NCBI RefSeq assembly: GCF_007994075.1
Contig: NZ_VIWU01000001.1
Location: 5,580,001 to 5,644,000, forward strand
Source: Pseudonocardia hierapolitana
GTDB lineage: Bacteria; Actinomycetota; Actinomycetes; Mycobacteriales; Pseudonocardiaceae
DNA: 64,000 nt
Direction: 5' to 3'
Numbering within the stretch: the stretch's first letter is position 1; the number at the start of each line of letters is the position of its first letter. Shown here one piece after another: positions 7,457 to 16,752 of this stretch. The translations under genes and the position numbers were made by a program. Under the pieces are notes generated by a model. That model saw nothing but the letters and a program-made list of their open reading frames with translations. It was not told where the DNA came from and searched no databases.

Positions 7457-8288
7457 TCGTCATCTCCAGCCGCTCGCCCGGGGCGATCGGGCCGACGCCG
7501 GGCGGCGCACCGGTGAACAGCACGTCACCCGGCAGGAGCGTCATCATCGACGAGGCGTATGCGACGATCGCCGGCACCGGCGTGATCATGTCCCGCGTGT
7601 TCACCTCCTGCCGGACGGTGCCGCCGCAGGTCAGCCGGATGTCGAGGTCCGAGCCGTCCCCGATCTCGTCGGCGGTGACGAGCCAGGGACCGAGTGGGCT
7701 GAACCCGTCGTAGCTCTTGCGCCGGGAGCGGTCGGCCGCGCTCCGCACCGTGATGTCCAGGCCGGCGGTGAAGCCGAGCACGGCGTCCATCGCCTTCTCG
7801 ACCGGGATGTCCTTCCCACCGCTGCCGATCACGACGACCAGCTCGGACTCGTGGTGCACCTCGTGCCCGGCCGCCACCGCGTCGGGCGGGAGCGTGATCG
7901 TGGCGCCCGGGCCGACGATCGACGAGGGCGCCTTGAGGAAGACGTCGAAGTCCATCATCCAGGCCTCGACGCGGCCGAGCGTGCGCTCCTGCACCTCGTG
8001 CATCTCGGAGACGTGCTCGCCGTAGTTCATCGCCGCGGCCACCACCTTCGACGTCCCGAGCACCGGGGCGCGCAGGGCGACGTCGGTGAGCGGCCGAGGC
8101 CGGCCGGTCTCGGCGGCCGCACGGAGGGCTCCGGAGAGCGTCGCGAAGTCCCGGCACAGGCCGCGCCACCAGCCCGCGGTGACCGGGTCGGGGTCGTGCG
8201 GGCCGGGCAGCGCGTCCGTGACGTCGACGATCCTGTCCTCCGCGGTCACGACGCCGAGCCGGTTGTCGTCGAACAGGGCGAGCTTCAC
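7419..8288 (-). CDS. Fumarylacetoacetate hydrolase family protein, probable fumarylpyruvate hydrolase
   Basis: A 289-residue FAH-family enzyme. The N-terminal part (about 1-75) is a short domain. The catalytic fold follows, with the metal-binding Glu-x-Glu-type region in HEVHHESELVVVIG and the conserved KSYDGFSPLGPWLVT loop. The C terminus has LLPGDVLFTGAPPGVGPI, typical of the family. The GTG start overlaps the stop of gentisate dioxygenase by four bases. With that partner it should hydrolyse fumarylpyruvate (or maleylpyruvate) to pyruvate and fumarate (or maleate), closing gentisate ring degradation. The family is certain; the exact substrate is inferred from the neighbour. The 3' end overlaps the MFS gene by 38 bases. 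Confidence 0.85.
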   Translation of the reverse strand: MKLALFDDNRLGVVTAEDRIVDVTDALPGPHDPDPVTAGWWRGLCRDFATLSGALRAAAETGRPRPLTDVALRAPVLGTSKVVAAAMNYGEHVSEMHEVQERTLGRVEAWMMDFDVFLKAPSSIVGPGATITLPPDAVAAGHEVHHESELVVVIGSGGKDIPVEKAMDAVLGFTAGLDITVRSAADRSRRKSYDGFSPLGPWLVTADEIGDGSDLDIRLTCGGTVRQEVNTRDMITPVPAIVAYASSMMTLLPGDVLFTGAPPGVGPIAPGERLEMTISRIGSMSVTIA

Positions 8289-9391
8289 GGGTTCTCCCGG
8301 GGCGTAAACACGGACGTGACGGGTTGGGCGGCCGGGAGCGTCTCCTCCCGGTAGAGGCCGAGCGCGCGCAGCACGGGAGCGTCGGAGAGCACGAAGAGCT
8401 CCGCCTGCTCGTCCGACGCGTGCTCGGCCGCCGCCCAGGACGGCACGGCGAACATGTCGCCGGGTCCCCAGTCGAAGCGCTGCCCCTCGATCACGGACGA
8501 GCCGTGGCCTGCGAACACGACGTGCACGGCGTTGCCGGTGCGCCGCACCGGCAGGCTCCGGCCGCCCGCCCGGACCCGCTGCGCCGAGCACGCGAGCGTG
8601 GGCATGACGCTCGCACCGGTCTCCGGGTCGGCGTACTCGACCGACACGACCGGCTCGTCAGAGGCCGCGGCCAGCCGGTCGAGCTGTGCCGAGGTGTCGG
8701 CCCACCGGTACACCATCAGCTTGGAGTGGGCCGGGCTGAGCGCGTCTGTCACGGCCCCGTCGACGTGGCGGGTGCCGCCCGCGTAGGTGCGTTCGGAGGC
8801 GTTGTGCTCGGCGGGCTCCGGCTGGTTCTCCCCGGGGCCGGGGTAGGGCTCGAAGAAGATGCTGTCGAGCGCGGCGACCATCGGCAGGTCGAGCCCGTCG
8901 AACCAGAACATCTCCCCGTCGCCGCTGTTGACGTGGTCGTGCCAGTTCATCGACGGCGTGAGCACCAGGTCGCCGGGGTGCATGTCGCAGGCGTCGCCGT
9001 CGACGGTCGTGTAGACGCCCTCGCCCTCCAGCACGAACCGGATGGCGCCCGGCGAGTGGCGGTGGGCGGGCGCGGTCTCGCGCGGGCCCAGGCACTGCAG
9101 CGCCCCCCACAGCGTGCCGACGGCGTAGGGCAGGCCGCCGAGCCCGGGATTGCGCAGGCTGAGCACGCGCCGCTCGCCACCGCGCTCCACCGGCACGAGC
9201 CGGATCGCGCGGCGGGCGAGTGGCTTCATCGTGGCGTGCGACCACAGCCACGGCACGGACCGCGGCCGTGGGATCGGGGTCAGCAGCTGTTCGGTGATCG
9301 TCCAGAGCGGCTGGAGGTCGACGGCGTCGAGGTCGCGGTAGAGCTCCTCCAGCTCGGTCTCGACGTGAGTGGTCGGTGCTTCTGTCGTCAT
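8285..9391 (-). CDS. Gentisate 1,2-dioxygenase (bicupin)
   Basis: This 368-residue bicupin has the length and layout of gentisate 1,2-dioxygenase, which opens the ring of 2,5-dihydroxybenzoate to maleylpyruvate using Fe(II) and oxygen. The first cupin has the iron ligands in APAHRHSPGAIRF (His110, His112) and a later His in MNWHDHVNSG (His151 or His153). The second cupin (about 245-345) lacks an obvious full metal triad, as is usual. ATG 9391 has a strong upstream GGAGGGAG sequence. It is followed by the FAH-family hydrolase with a GTGA overlap. A maleylpyruvate isomerase is not present nearby, so either one lies elsewhere or the hydrolase acts directly on maleylpyruvate. Confidence 0.9.
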   Translation of the reverse strand: MTTEAPTTHVETELEELYRDLDAVDLQPLWTITEQLLTPIPRPRSVPWLWSHATMKPLARRAIRLVPVERGGERRVLSLRNPGLGGLPYAVGTLWGALQCLGPRETAPAHRHSPGAIRFVLEGEGVYTTVDGDACDMHPGDLVLTPSMNWHDHVNSGDGEMFWFDGLDLPMVAALDSIFFEPYPGPGENQPEPAEHNASERTYAGGTRHVDGAVTDALSPAHSKLMVYRWADTSAQLDRLAAASDEPVVSVEYADPETGASVMPTLACSAQRVRAGGRSLPVRRTGNAVHVVFAGHGSSVIEGQRFDWGPGDMFAVPSWAAAEHASDEQAELFVLSDAPVLRALGLYREETLPAAQPVTSVFTPRENP

Positions 9392-9556
9392 CGCGCTCCC
9401 TCCCTCTCGAGCGGTGGCGTGCCGATCCCGAACGCGGGCCCGAGGAACCTAACCCCGGTGGTGCGCAGAGCGCTATTGCTCGGCGATGAAGTTCCGCTAT
9501 ACCAAATTCCCTTCGCCACGGCTGCGTGCGCTCGCTCGGATGAGCCGCAGCACACC

Positions 9557-9589
9557 GCCGTTAGGAAGCCGTCAAGGTGCCTGCAAACC
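9557..9589 (+). promoter_or_regulatory. Three 11-bp direct repeats, candidate KdpE binding site
   Basis: Three units start at 9557, 9568 and 9579: GCCGTTAGGAA, GCCGTCAAGGT and a degenerate GCCTGCAAACC. They lie about 70-100 bases upstream of the first kdp reading frame. One helical turn per unit is the spacing that OmpR/KdpE-family response regulators use when binding as tandem dimers. KdpE is encoded at the end of this operon, so it is the natural candidate. Confidence 0.5.
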
Positions 9590-9601
9590 CCCGATCGGGG
9601 G
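9588..9601. promoter_or_regulatory. 14-bp GC palindrome upstream of kdp
   Basis: CCCCCGATCGGGGG is a perfect palindrome directly after the 11-bp repeats and 54 bases before the first kdp reading frame. It could be a protein site or part of a 5' leader hairpin; nothing decides between these. Confidence 0.35.
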
Positions 9602-9655
9602 TCGCATCCTTGCGGCCGCCACGACCAACGGGGCCGTGGCGGAGGAGGACCTTCA

Positions 9656-9739
9656 ATGGCCGACCTGGCCTACGCGCTGCTGCTCGTCGGCGGTTTCGCC
9701 GTGCTGCTTCTGATGGTGCGGGGGTTGCAGCGCCTGTGA
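9656..9739 (+). CDS. 27-residue single-helix membrane peptide at the head of the kdp operon
   Basis: A short frame starts at ATG 9656, seven bases after a strong GGAGGAGG ribosome-binding site. It encodes 27 residues that are almost entirely one hydrophobic helix (YALLLVGGFAVLLLMV) with a basic Arg-containing end. Its stop overlaps the GTG of kdpF by four bases. Strong initiation signals, the overlap and the helix make it a real gene. I believe similar tiny frames precede kdpF in other actinobacteria, from memory. A structural or stabilising role beside KdpF in the KdpFABC complex is a guess. Confidence 0.65.
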   Translation: MADLAYALLLVGGFAVLLLMVRGLQRL

Positions 9740-9825
9740 TCGTCGAGAACGTGATCGGCGGGCTGCTCGCGGCCGCGCTGATCGTCTACCTGGTCATCGC
9801 TCTCGTCCGACCGGAGCGCTTCTGA
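9736..9825 (+). CDS. kdpF: KdpF, small stabilising subunit of the potassium ATPase
   Basis: A 29-residue peptide starts at GTG 9736 and has one transmembrane helix (VIGGLLAAALIVYLVIALV) followed by RPERF, the standard end of actinobacterial KdpF. It sits between the tiny upstream frame and kdpA, sharing one or a few bases with each. KdpF stabilises the KdpABC complex in the membrane. Confidence 0.85.
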   Translation: MIVENVIGGLLAAALIVYLVIALVRPERF

Positions 9826-11489
9826 TGTCCGTCACGACGGCCGGGCTGCTGCAGCTCGGCGTTCTCCTCGTGCTCCTCGCCGTGGTGTACGTCCCGTTGG
9901 GCAACTACCTCGCTGCCGTCTACACCAGCGGCGAGCACTGGCGGGTCGAGAAGGCCGTCTACCGGGTGGTCGGAGTGGACCCCGACGCCGAGCAGCGCTG
10001 GACCGGGTACGCCGCGGCACTGCTGGCGTTCTCGTTCCTGTCGATCGTGCTGCTCTACCTGCTGCAACGGCTGCAGGGGCTGCTCCCGCTCGGCCTGGGC
10101 CGCGGGGCCGTCGAGCCCGGCACCGCGTTCAACACGGCGGTGTCGTTCGTGACGAACACGAACTGGCAGTCCTACGTGCCCGAGACGGTCATGGGCCACC
10201 TCGTGCAGATGGCCGGCCTGACCGTGCAGAACTTCGTGTCGGCCGCGGTCGGCATGTCGGTGGCGGTGGCGCTGGTGCGCGGGTTCGTCCGCTCCTCGAG
10301 CGACCGGATCGGCAACTTCTGGGTCGACCTCGTCCGGGGAACCGTCCGCGTGCTGCTCCCCATCTCGATCGTCGCGGCGATCGTCCTGGTCGCGCTCGGC
10401 GTGACGATGAGCCTGCGGGCCGGGGTCGACGTCACCGGCGTGGACGGCAGCCAGAGCACGATCGCGCTCGCGCCGACCGCCTCGCAGGAGGCGATCAAGG
10501 AGCTGGGCACGAACGGCGGTGGGATCTTCAACGCCAACTCGGCGCACCCGTTCGAGAACCCGAACGGCATCTCGAACCTGCTGGAGATCTTCCTGCTGCT
10601 CGTGATCCCGGTGTGCCTCACCCGCGCGTTCGGCGTGATGGTGCGCGACACGCGCCAGGGCCATGTGCTGCTCGCGGTGATGGGCGTGCTCTGGGGCGGG
10701 CTGCTCGCCGTCGCCTGGTGGGCGGAGACCCACCCCAACGGCCCGGCCGCCCTGCTGGCGGGGGCGGCGACGGAGGGCAAGGAGGTCCGCTTCGGCGTCC
10801 CGTCGTCGGTGCTCTTCGCCGTCTCGACGACCGGCACGTCGACCGGCGCGGTCAACTCGCTGCACGACAGCTACACCGGCCTCGGGGGCGGGGTCGTGCT
10901 GCTGAACATGCTGCTCGGCGAGGTCGCGCCGGGCGGGGTCGGCGCAGGCCTGTACGGGATCCTCGTGCTCGCCGTCATCGCCGTGTTCCTCGCCGGGCTC
11001 ATGGTCGGGCGCACGCCGGAGTACCTCGGCAAGAAGCTCGGCCGGGCGCAGGTGACGGCCGCCGCGATCGCGATCCTCGCGATGCCCACCGTCGTCCTGC
11101 TCGGCGCGGGAGCCGCGCTCGCCCAGCCGGGTGAGCTCGAGTCGGCGCTGGCCAACACCGGCGAGCACGGGCTGTCCGAGGTGCTCTACGCGTACGCCTC
11201 GGCGGGCAACAACAACGGCAGCGCCTTCGCCGGGCTCACGGTGACGAGCCCGTTCTTCCAGTCCACCCTCGGGCTCGCCATGCTGTTCGGCCGGTTCGTG
11301 CCGATCCTGGCGGTGCTCGCGCTGGCCGGCTCGCTCGCCGCGCAGAAGCGCGTCGAACCCGGCGCCGGGACGCTCCCCACCAACGGGCCGCTGTTCGGCG
11401 TGCTCGTCGGCGGCACGGTCGTCCTCGTCGCCGCCCTCACCTTCTTCCCTGCTCTGGCCCTCGGGCCCATCGCGGAGGCTCTGGCATGA
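9825..11489 (+). CDS. kdpA: Potassium-transporting ATPase subunit A (K+-selective channel-like subunit)
   Basis: This 554-residue polytopic membrane protein is the K+-binding subunit of the KdpFABC pump. Selectivity-filter-like segments are visible, including TNWQSY near residue 117 and [18 protein letters not shown] near residues 228-245, both diagnostic for KdpA. It starts at ATG 9825, which shares its A with the kdpF stop, and ends overlapping kdpB. Length and helix content match the family. It works with KdpB, which supplies the ATPase energy, for high-affinity potassium uptake when external potassium is low. Confidence 0.97.
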   Translation: MSVTTAGLLQLGVLLVLLAVVYVPLGNYLAAVYTSGEHWRVEKAVYRVVGVDPDAEQRWTGYAAALLAFSFLSIVLLYLLQRLQGLLPLGLGRGAVEPGTAFNTAVSFVTNTNWQSYVPETVMGHLVQMAGLTVQNFVSAAVGMSVAVALVRGFVRSSSDRIGNFWVDLVRGTVRVLLPISIVAAIVLVALGVTMSLRAGVDVTGVDGSQSTIALAPTASQEAIKELGTNGGGIFNANSAHPFENPNGISNLLEIFLLLVIPVCLTRAFGVMVRDTRQGHVLLAVMGVLWGGLLAVAWWAETHPNGPAALLAGAATEGKEVRFGVPSSVLFAVSTTGTSTGAVNSLHDSYTGLGGGVVLLNMLLGEVAPGGVGAGLYGILVLAVIAVFLAGLMVGRTPEYLGKKLGRAQVTAAAIAILAMPTVVLLGAGAALAQPGELESALANTGEHGLSEVLYAYASAGNNNGSAFAGLTVTSPFFQSTLGLAMLFGRFVPILAVLALAGSLAAQKRVEPGAGTLPTNGPLFGVLVGGTVVLVAALTFFPALALGPIAEALA

Positions 11490-13633
11490 GCACTGATCTC
11501 ACCCGCCCCGCCGGCTCCGCAAGCTCCGCCGGCCACCATCCCCCGGGCACTCTCGACCGGCGCTCGATCGTCGAGCGCCGGGAGCTGCACGCGCAGCGCA
11601 CCGGCCGCACGGTGACAGCGGGCGCGTTCTCCCCGCGCCAGCTCTGGCAGTCGCTGCCCGACGCCCTGCGCAAGCTCGACCCGCGGGCGCAGCTGCGCAA
11701 CCCGGTGATGTTCGTCGTCTGGGTCGGCTCGGTGCTCGTCACCGGGCTCGCGATCGCGCACCCGACCGTGTTCGCCTGGCTGATCGCCGTCTGGCTGTGG
11801 CTCACCGTCGTGTTCGCCAACCTCGCGGAGGCCGTGGCCGAGGGCCGCGGCAAGGCGCAGGCCGAGAGCCTCCGCCGCACGCGCACCGAGACGGCCGCCC
11901 GCAGGCTGCTGCCGGACGGGACCGAGGAGCACGTGCCCGCCCCGACCCTGCGCGTCGGCGACCGGGTCGTCGTCGAGGCGGGCGAGGTCATCCCGGGCGA
12001 CGGCGATGTGGTGGAGGGGATCGCCACTGTCGACGAGTCGGCGATCACCGGCGAGTCGGCCCCCGTGATCCGGGAGTCCGGCGGCGACCGGTCCTCGGTG
12101 ACCGGTGGCACGACCGTGCTGTCCGACCGGATCGTCGTGCGGATCACCACCGCGCCGGGCGAGTCCTTCGTGGACCGCATGATCGCCCTGGTCGAGGGTG
12201 CGGAGCGGCAGAAGACTCCCAACGAGATCGCGCTGACGATCCTGCTGTCGACGTTGACGATCATCTTCCTGCTCGCGGTGGTCGCGCTGCAGCCGATGGC
12301 CCGCTACTCCGGTGCCGAGCAGTCGCTGATCGTGCTGACCGCGCTGCTGGTGTGCCTGATCCCGACCACGATCGGCGCGCTGCTGTCCGCGATCGGCATC
12401 GCCGGCATGGACCGGCTCGTCCAGCGCAACGTGCTGGCGACCTCGGGGCGTGCGGTGGAGGCCGCGGGGGACGTCGACACGCTGCTGCTGGACAAGACCG
12501 GCACGATCACCTTCGGCAACCGGAGGGCGACGGCGCTGCACCCGGCCCCGGGCATCGGCTCGGCGGAGCTCGCCGCGGCCGCCCGGCTGTCCAGCCTGGC
12601 CGACGAGACCCCCGAGGGCCGCAGCATCGTCGAGCTGTGCGCGAAGGAGCACGACCTGCCCCCGGAGGAGGACGCGGCCGGCGAGTTCGTCCCGTTCACC
12701 GCGCACACCCGGATGTCCGGGCTCGACCTGGACGGCCGCAGCGTCCGCAAGGGCGCGAGCTCGGCCGTCGCGCAGTGGACAACGGGACCGGGGACCGACG
12801 CCGCGTTGCCGCCCGAGGTCGGCGAGACCGTCGACCGGATCAGCGCCGACGGCGGCACGCCGCTCGTCGTCGCCGAGCGGGTGGGCGGCACGGCCCGGGT
12901 GCTCGGGGTCGTCCAGCTCTCCGACGTGGTCAAGCCGGGCATGCGCGAGCGGTTCGCGGAGATGCGGGCGATGGGCATCCGGACGGTGATGATCACCGGG
13001 GACAACCCGCTGACGGCACGCGCGATCGCGGAGGAGGCCGGGGTGGACGACCACCTCGCCGAGGCGACGCCCGAGGACAAGATGGGCCTGATCCGCAAGG
13101 AGCAGGAGGGCGGGCGCCTCGTCGCGATGACCGGCGACGGCACGAACGACGCTCCCGCGCTCGCCCAGGCCGACGTCGGTGTCGCGATGAACACCGGCAC
13201 GGCAGCGGCGAAGGAAGCCGGGAACATGGTCGACCTCGACTCGGACCCGACGAAGCTCATCGACATCGTCGAGATCGGCAAGCAGCTGCTGATCACCCGG
13301 GGCGCGCTGACCACCTTCAGCATCGCCAACGACCTGGCGAAGTACTTCGCGATCCTGCCGGCGATGTTCGCGGTCATCTACCCGCAGCTCGACGCGCTGA
13401 ACGTCATGCGGCTCGCCACGCCGCAGTCGGCGATCCTCTCGGCGGTCGTGTTCAACGCGCTGATCATCGTCGCGTTGATCCCGCTCGCCCTGCGCGGCGT
13501 GCGGTACCGCCCGTCGACCGCGGCCCAGCTGCTGCGGCGCAACCTCCTGATCTACGGCGTGGGCGGCGTGATCACCCCGTTCATCGGGATCTTCCTCGTC
13601 GACCTGCTCGTTCGACTCATCCCCGGGATCTGA
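11486..13633 (+). CDS. kdpB: Potassium-transporting P-type ATPase subunit B
   Basis: A 715-residue P-type ATPase. The phosphorylated Asp is Asp336 in [16 protein letters not shown] marks the actuator domain, [12 protein letters not shown] the hinge, and GDNPLTA the nucleotide-domain end. It hydrolyses ATP to drive potassium through KdpA. The N terminus is about 30-60 residues longer than minimal family members (basic and Ser/Pro-rich), which is common in actinobacteria. ATG 11486 overlaps the kdpA stop by four bases. kdpC follows after one base. No missing catalytic residue was seen. Confidence 0.97.
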   Translation: MSTDLTRPAGSASSAGHHPPGTLDRRSIVERRELHAQRTGRTVTAGAFSPRQLWQSLPDALRKLDPRAQLRNPVMFVVWVGSVLVTGLAIAHPTVFAWLIAVWLWLTVVFANLAEAVAEGRGKAQAESLRRTRTETAARRLLPDGTEEHVPAPTLRVGDRVVVEAGEVIPGDGDVVEGIATVDESAITGESAPVIRESGGDRSSVTGGTTVLSDRIVVRITTAPGESFVDRMIALVEGAERQKTPNEIALTILLSTLTIIFLLAVVALQPMARYSGAEQSLIVLTALLVCLIPTTIGALLSAIGIAGMDRLVQRNVLATSGRAVEAAGDVDTLLLDKTGTITFGNRRATALHPAPGIGSAELAAAARLSSLADETPEGRSIVELCAKEHDLPPEEDAAGEFVPFTAHTRMSGLDLDGRSVRKGASSAVAQWTTGPGTDAALPPEVGETVDRISADGGTPLVVAERVGGTARVLGVVQLSDVVKPGMRERFAEMRAMGIRTVMITGDNPLTARAIAEEAGVDDHLAEATPEDKMGLIRKEQEGGRLVAMTGDGTNDAPALAQADVGVAMNTGTAAAKEAGNMVDLDSDPTKLIDIVEIGKQLLITRGALTTFSIANDLAKYFAILPAMFAVIYPQLDALNVMRLATPQSAILSAVVFNALIIVALIPLALRGVRYRPSTAAQLLRRNLLIYGVGGVITPFIGIFLVDLLVRLIPGI

Positions 13634-13634
13634 A

Positions 13635-14243
13635 ATGTTGACCATGCTCAGCCGCCAGATGGGCGCCGCGCTGCGGATGCTCCTCGTGGCGACCGTCGTA
13701 CTCGGGTTGGTCTACCCGCTGGCCGTATGGGGCGTGGCACACGTGCCCGGCCTGGCGACGCAGGCGGAGGGCTCGATCATCGTTCGAGCCGACGGCACGC
13801 CCGTCGGGTCGACGCTGATCGGGATCGACCCCGTGGCCGCGGACCCGGCGAACGACCCGTACTTCCACACCCGGCCATCGGCGTCCGCGGAGGACGTGCT
13901 CGGCCCCGGCGACCCCTCCACGTCGGGTGGGTCGAACAGGGGTGGCTTCGACGATGATCTCCTCGCTGCCGTCGAGCAGCGCCGCGAGGCGATCGCGCAG
14001 CGCGAGGGCGTCGACCCCGACCAGGTGCCGGCCGACGCCGTCACGGCCTCGGCGTCCGGCGTCGACCCGCACATCTCTCCGGAGTACGCGGAGCTGCAGG
14101 TGCCTCGGGTGGCCCGCGTGACGGGCCTCGGCGAGGAGGAGCTGCGGCAGCTGGTCGCAGCGAGCACGCAGCACGCCGTGCTGGGGATCTTCGGTGCCGA
14201 CGGCGTGAACGTGACGGAGCTGAACCTCGCCATCGCGGGGTAG
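13635..14243 (+). CDS. kdpC: Potassium-transporting ATPase subunit C
   Basis: This 202-residue protein has one N-terminal membrane helix (LRMLLVATVVLGLVYPLAVWG) and a periplasmic-side domain. Characteristic sequences are GSTLIG, DPYFHTRPSA and SASGVDPHISPEYAELQVPRVA, the KdpC signature. It assembles with KdpFAB and raises nucleotide affinity. ATG 13635 lies one base after the kdpB stop; ATG 13644 is an alternative. kdpD begins 16 bases after its stop. Confidence 0.95.
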   Translation: MLTMLSRQMGAALRMLLVATVVLGLVYPLAVWGVAHVPGLATQAEGSIIVRADGTPVGSTLIGIDPVAADPANDPYFHTRPSASAEDVLGPGDPSTSGGSNRGGFDDDLLAAVEQRREAIAQREGVDPDQVPADAVTASASGVDPHISPEYAELQVPRVARVTGLGEEELRQLVAASTQHAVLGIFGADGVNVTELNLAIAG

Positions 14244-14259
14244 AGCGGAAGATTGCGGC

Positions 14260-16752
14260 ATGGGCAAGCGTGGCGAGCTGAGGATCTACCTCGGCGCGGC
14301 GCCCGGCGTGGGCAAGACCTACGCCATGCTCGGCGAGGCCCGGCGGCGCAGGGACCGCGGCACCGACGTGGTCGTGGGTCTCGTCGAGACCCACGGCCGC
14401 AGCAAGACCACCGCCCTGCTCGACGGGCTCGAGGTCGTCCCCCGGCGCGAGCTCGCCCACCGGGGGGTGACCCTCACCGAGCTCGACGTCGACGCCGTCC
14501 TCGCCCGCAAGCCGCAGGTCGTGCTGATCGACGAGCTCGCCCACACGAACGCCCCCGGCTCGCGCAACACCAAGCGCTGGCAGGACGTCGAGGAGCTGCT
14601 CGACGCCGGGATCACCGTGCTGACCACGCTCAACGTGCAGCACCTCGAGTCGCTGAACGACGTCATCGAGAAGATCACCGGCAGCCGGCAGCAGGAGACG
14701 GTGCCCGACGAGGTGGTGCGCAAGGCCGGGCAGGTCGAGCTCGTCGACATCACGCCGGAAGCGCTGCGGCGGCGCCTCGCCCACGGCAACGTGTACGCGC
14801 CGGAGAAGGTCGACGCGGCCATGGCGAACTACTTCCAGCCGCGCAACCTCACCGCGCTGCGGGAGCTGGCGCTGCTGTGGGTGGCCGACCAGGTCGAGGT
14901 GGCGTTGCAGCGCCATCGCGCCGACCAGCAGACCAGCGACATCTGGGAGACCCGCGAGCGCGTCGTCGTGGCACTGACCGGAGGCCGGGAGAGCGAGACG
15001 GTGCTGCGCCGGGCGGCGCGCATCGCGAAACGGTCCGGCTCCGCGGAGCTGTTCGCGCTGCACGTGCTGCGGGGTGACGGGCTCGCCGGGGCCACGGCCG
15101 CGGCGCTGGCCAAGCTGCGGCGGCTCGCCGAGGACGTCGGTGCCTCGTTCCACACGGTCGTCGGCGACGACGTCCCGGACGCCCTGCTCGACTTCGCCCG
15201 CGGCGTGGACGCCACCCAGCTCGTGATCGGCACCTCGCGGCGATCCCGCTTCGCCCGTGCCGTGGACGAGGGCATCGGTTCCCGGGTGGTGCAGGACTCC
15301 GGGCCCATCGACGTGCACATGGTCACCCATGCCGAGGCGGGGCGCGGGTTGCGGTTGCCGCGCCGGCTCAGCGCGGTGCCGGTCACGCGCCGGGCCGTCG
15401 GCTGGGCGCTGGGCATCGTCCTGCCGGTGCTCGCCACGGTGCTCGGGGTGCTCGGCCGCGACCTCTTCGACCTCTCCACCGACGTCGTGCTGTTCTTCCT
15501 CGCCACGGTCGTCGTCGCGCTGGTCGGCGGGCTCGGCCCCGCCCTCCTCGCGGCTCTCGCCGGCGCGACCCTGCTCAACTTCTTCCTGACGCCGCCGCTC
15601 TACACGTTGACGATCGGCGAGCGCGAGAACGTGATCATGCTCGTGGCGATGGTGCTCACCGCGGTGCTCGTCGCCCTCGTCGTCGACCGCGCCGCCCGGC
15701 GGGCGCAGCAGGCCGCGGTCGCCGGGGCGGAAGCGGCGCTGCTGGCGTCGTTCTCGCGGACCGTGCTCACGCGGCCCGAGCCGCTCCCGCGGCTGCTCGA
15801 GCGCGTGCGCGAGGCGTTCGGGATGACCACCGTGGCGATACTGGAACGCCTCGACGACCAGTGGGTGATCTCCGCATGCTCCGGGCCGCCCGACTGCGGG
15901 AAGCCCGAGCAGGCCGACGTCGACGTCGCGGTCGAGCCGGACGTGCACCTCGTCGCGCGCGGGCGCACGCTGCCCGCCGCGGACCGGCGGTTGCTCGAGG
16001 CCGTCGCGGGCCAGGCGCTCATCGCCCTGCGCAACCGGCAGATCGCCGACCAGGCCGCAGAGGCGCGCAGGCGGGCCGACGCGGTCGAGCTGCGCAGCGC
16101 GTTGCTCTCGGCGGTCGGGCACGACCTGCGCACGCCGCTGACCTCGATCAAGGCGGCGGCGGGGAGCCTGCGCGCCGGCGACATCCACCTCTCGGGAGCG
16201 GACCGCAGGGAGCTGGCCGCAACCATCGAGGAGTCGGCGGACCGGCTCACCGGCCTGGTCAACAACCTGCTCGACTCCTCCCGCATCGCCACCGGCGGCG
16301 TGACCCCCGACCTGCGGCCCGTCGGCTACGACGAGGTCGCCGTGCTCGCCTTGCGCGGCCTGGACGGCGCGGGCCGGGTCGAGCTGGAGATCGACGAGCA
16401 CCTCCCCGAGGTCCTCGCCGATCCCGGGCTGCTCGAACGCGTCGTCGCGAACGTCGTCGACAACGCGCTGCGCCACGGGAAGGGCGCTCCGGTCGTCCTG
16501 CGGGCCAGCGCCCACGCCGACCACGTCGAGCTGCGCGTCGTCGACTCCGGGCCGGGAGTGTCCGTCGCGGACTCCGAGAAGCTCTTCGCCCCGTTCCAGC
16601 GCCTCGGCGACCGCGACCACAACGGTCTGGGGCTCGGCCTGAGCGTCGCGCGGGGCTTCACCGAGGCGATGGGCGGCACGCTCACCGCGGAGGACACGCC
16701 CGGCGGCGGGCTCACCGTCGTGGTCAGCCTGCCGGCGGCGGTGGCGTCGTGA
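14260..16752 (+). CDS. kdpD: Potassium-sensing histidine kinase KdpD
   Basis: An 830-residue sensor kinase with the full KdpD architecture. The N-terminal KdpD domain has a Walker A loop (APGVGKTYAMLGE) and HTNAPGSRNTKRWQD. A universal-stress-like domain (about 235-360) and four membrane helices (about 380-480) follow. A GAF-like region precedes the dimerisation helix with phospho-acceptor His621 in SAVGHDLRTPL. The ATPase domain has NVVDNALRHG and GLGLGLSVARG. It senses potassium limitation or turgor and phosphorylates KdpE. kdpE starts within its stop codon (GTGA overlap), so the two are translated together. Confidence 0.96.
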   Translation: MGKRGELRIYLGAAPGVGKTYAMLGEARRRRDRGTDVVVGLVETHGRSKTTALLDGLEVVPRRELAHRGVTLTELDVDAVLARKPQVVLIDELAHTNAPGSRNTKRWQDVEELLDAGITVLTTLNVQHLESLNDVIEKITGSRQQETVPDEVVRKAGQVELVDITPEALRRRLAHGNVYAPEKVDAAMANYFQPRNLTALRELALLWVADQVEVALQRHRADQQTSDIWETRERVVVALTGGRESETVLRRAARIAKRSGSAELFALHVLRGDGLAGATAAALAKLRRLAEDVGASFHTVVGDDVPDALLDFARGVDATQLVIGTSRRSRFARAVDEGIGSRVVQDSGPIDVHMVTHAEAGRGLRLPRRLSAVPVTRRAVGWALGIVLPVLATVLGVLGRDLFDLSTDVVLFFLATVVVALVGGLGPALLAALAGATLLNFFLTPPLYTLTIGERENVIMLVAMVLTAVLVALVVDRAARRAQQAAVAGAEAALLASFSRTVLTRPEPLPRLLERVREAFGMTTVAILERLDDQWVISACSGPPDCGKPEQADVDVAVEPDVHLVARGRTLPAADRRLLEAVAGQALIALRNRQIADQAAEARRRADAVELRSALLSAVGHDLRTPLTSIKAAAGSLRAGDIHLSGADRRELAATIEESADRLTGLVNNLLDSSRIATGGVTPDLRPVGYDEVAVLALRGLDGAGRVELEIDEHLPEVLADPGLLERVVANVVDNALRHGKGAPVVLRASAHADHVELRVVDSGPGVSVADSEKLFAPFQRLGDRDHNGLGLGLSVARGFTEAMGGTLTAEDTPGGGLTVVVSLPAAVAS

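Larger units (their letters stand above)
9392..9655. other. Divergent intergenic region upstream of gentisate and kdp operons
   Basis: This 264-base region holds the start region of the gentisate genes on the left and the control region of the kdp operon on the right. A lower-GC patch lies near 9470-9515 and contains GTTCCGCTATAC, which resembles half of the operators used by IclR-type aromatic regulators; this match is weak. The right side has three 11-bp repeats and a 14-bp palindrome, listed separately. No coding sequence was found. Confidence 0.5.

Noticed and set aside
9577-9825. 82-residue frame upstream of kdpA as one gene
   Set aside because: It reads kdpF with an unrelated, non-hydrophobic N-terminal extension; the two short overlapping genes with good start signals explain the region better.
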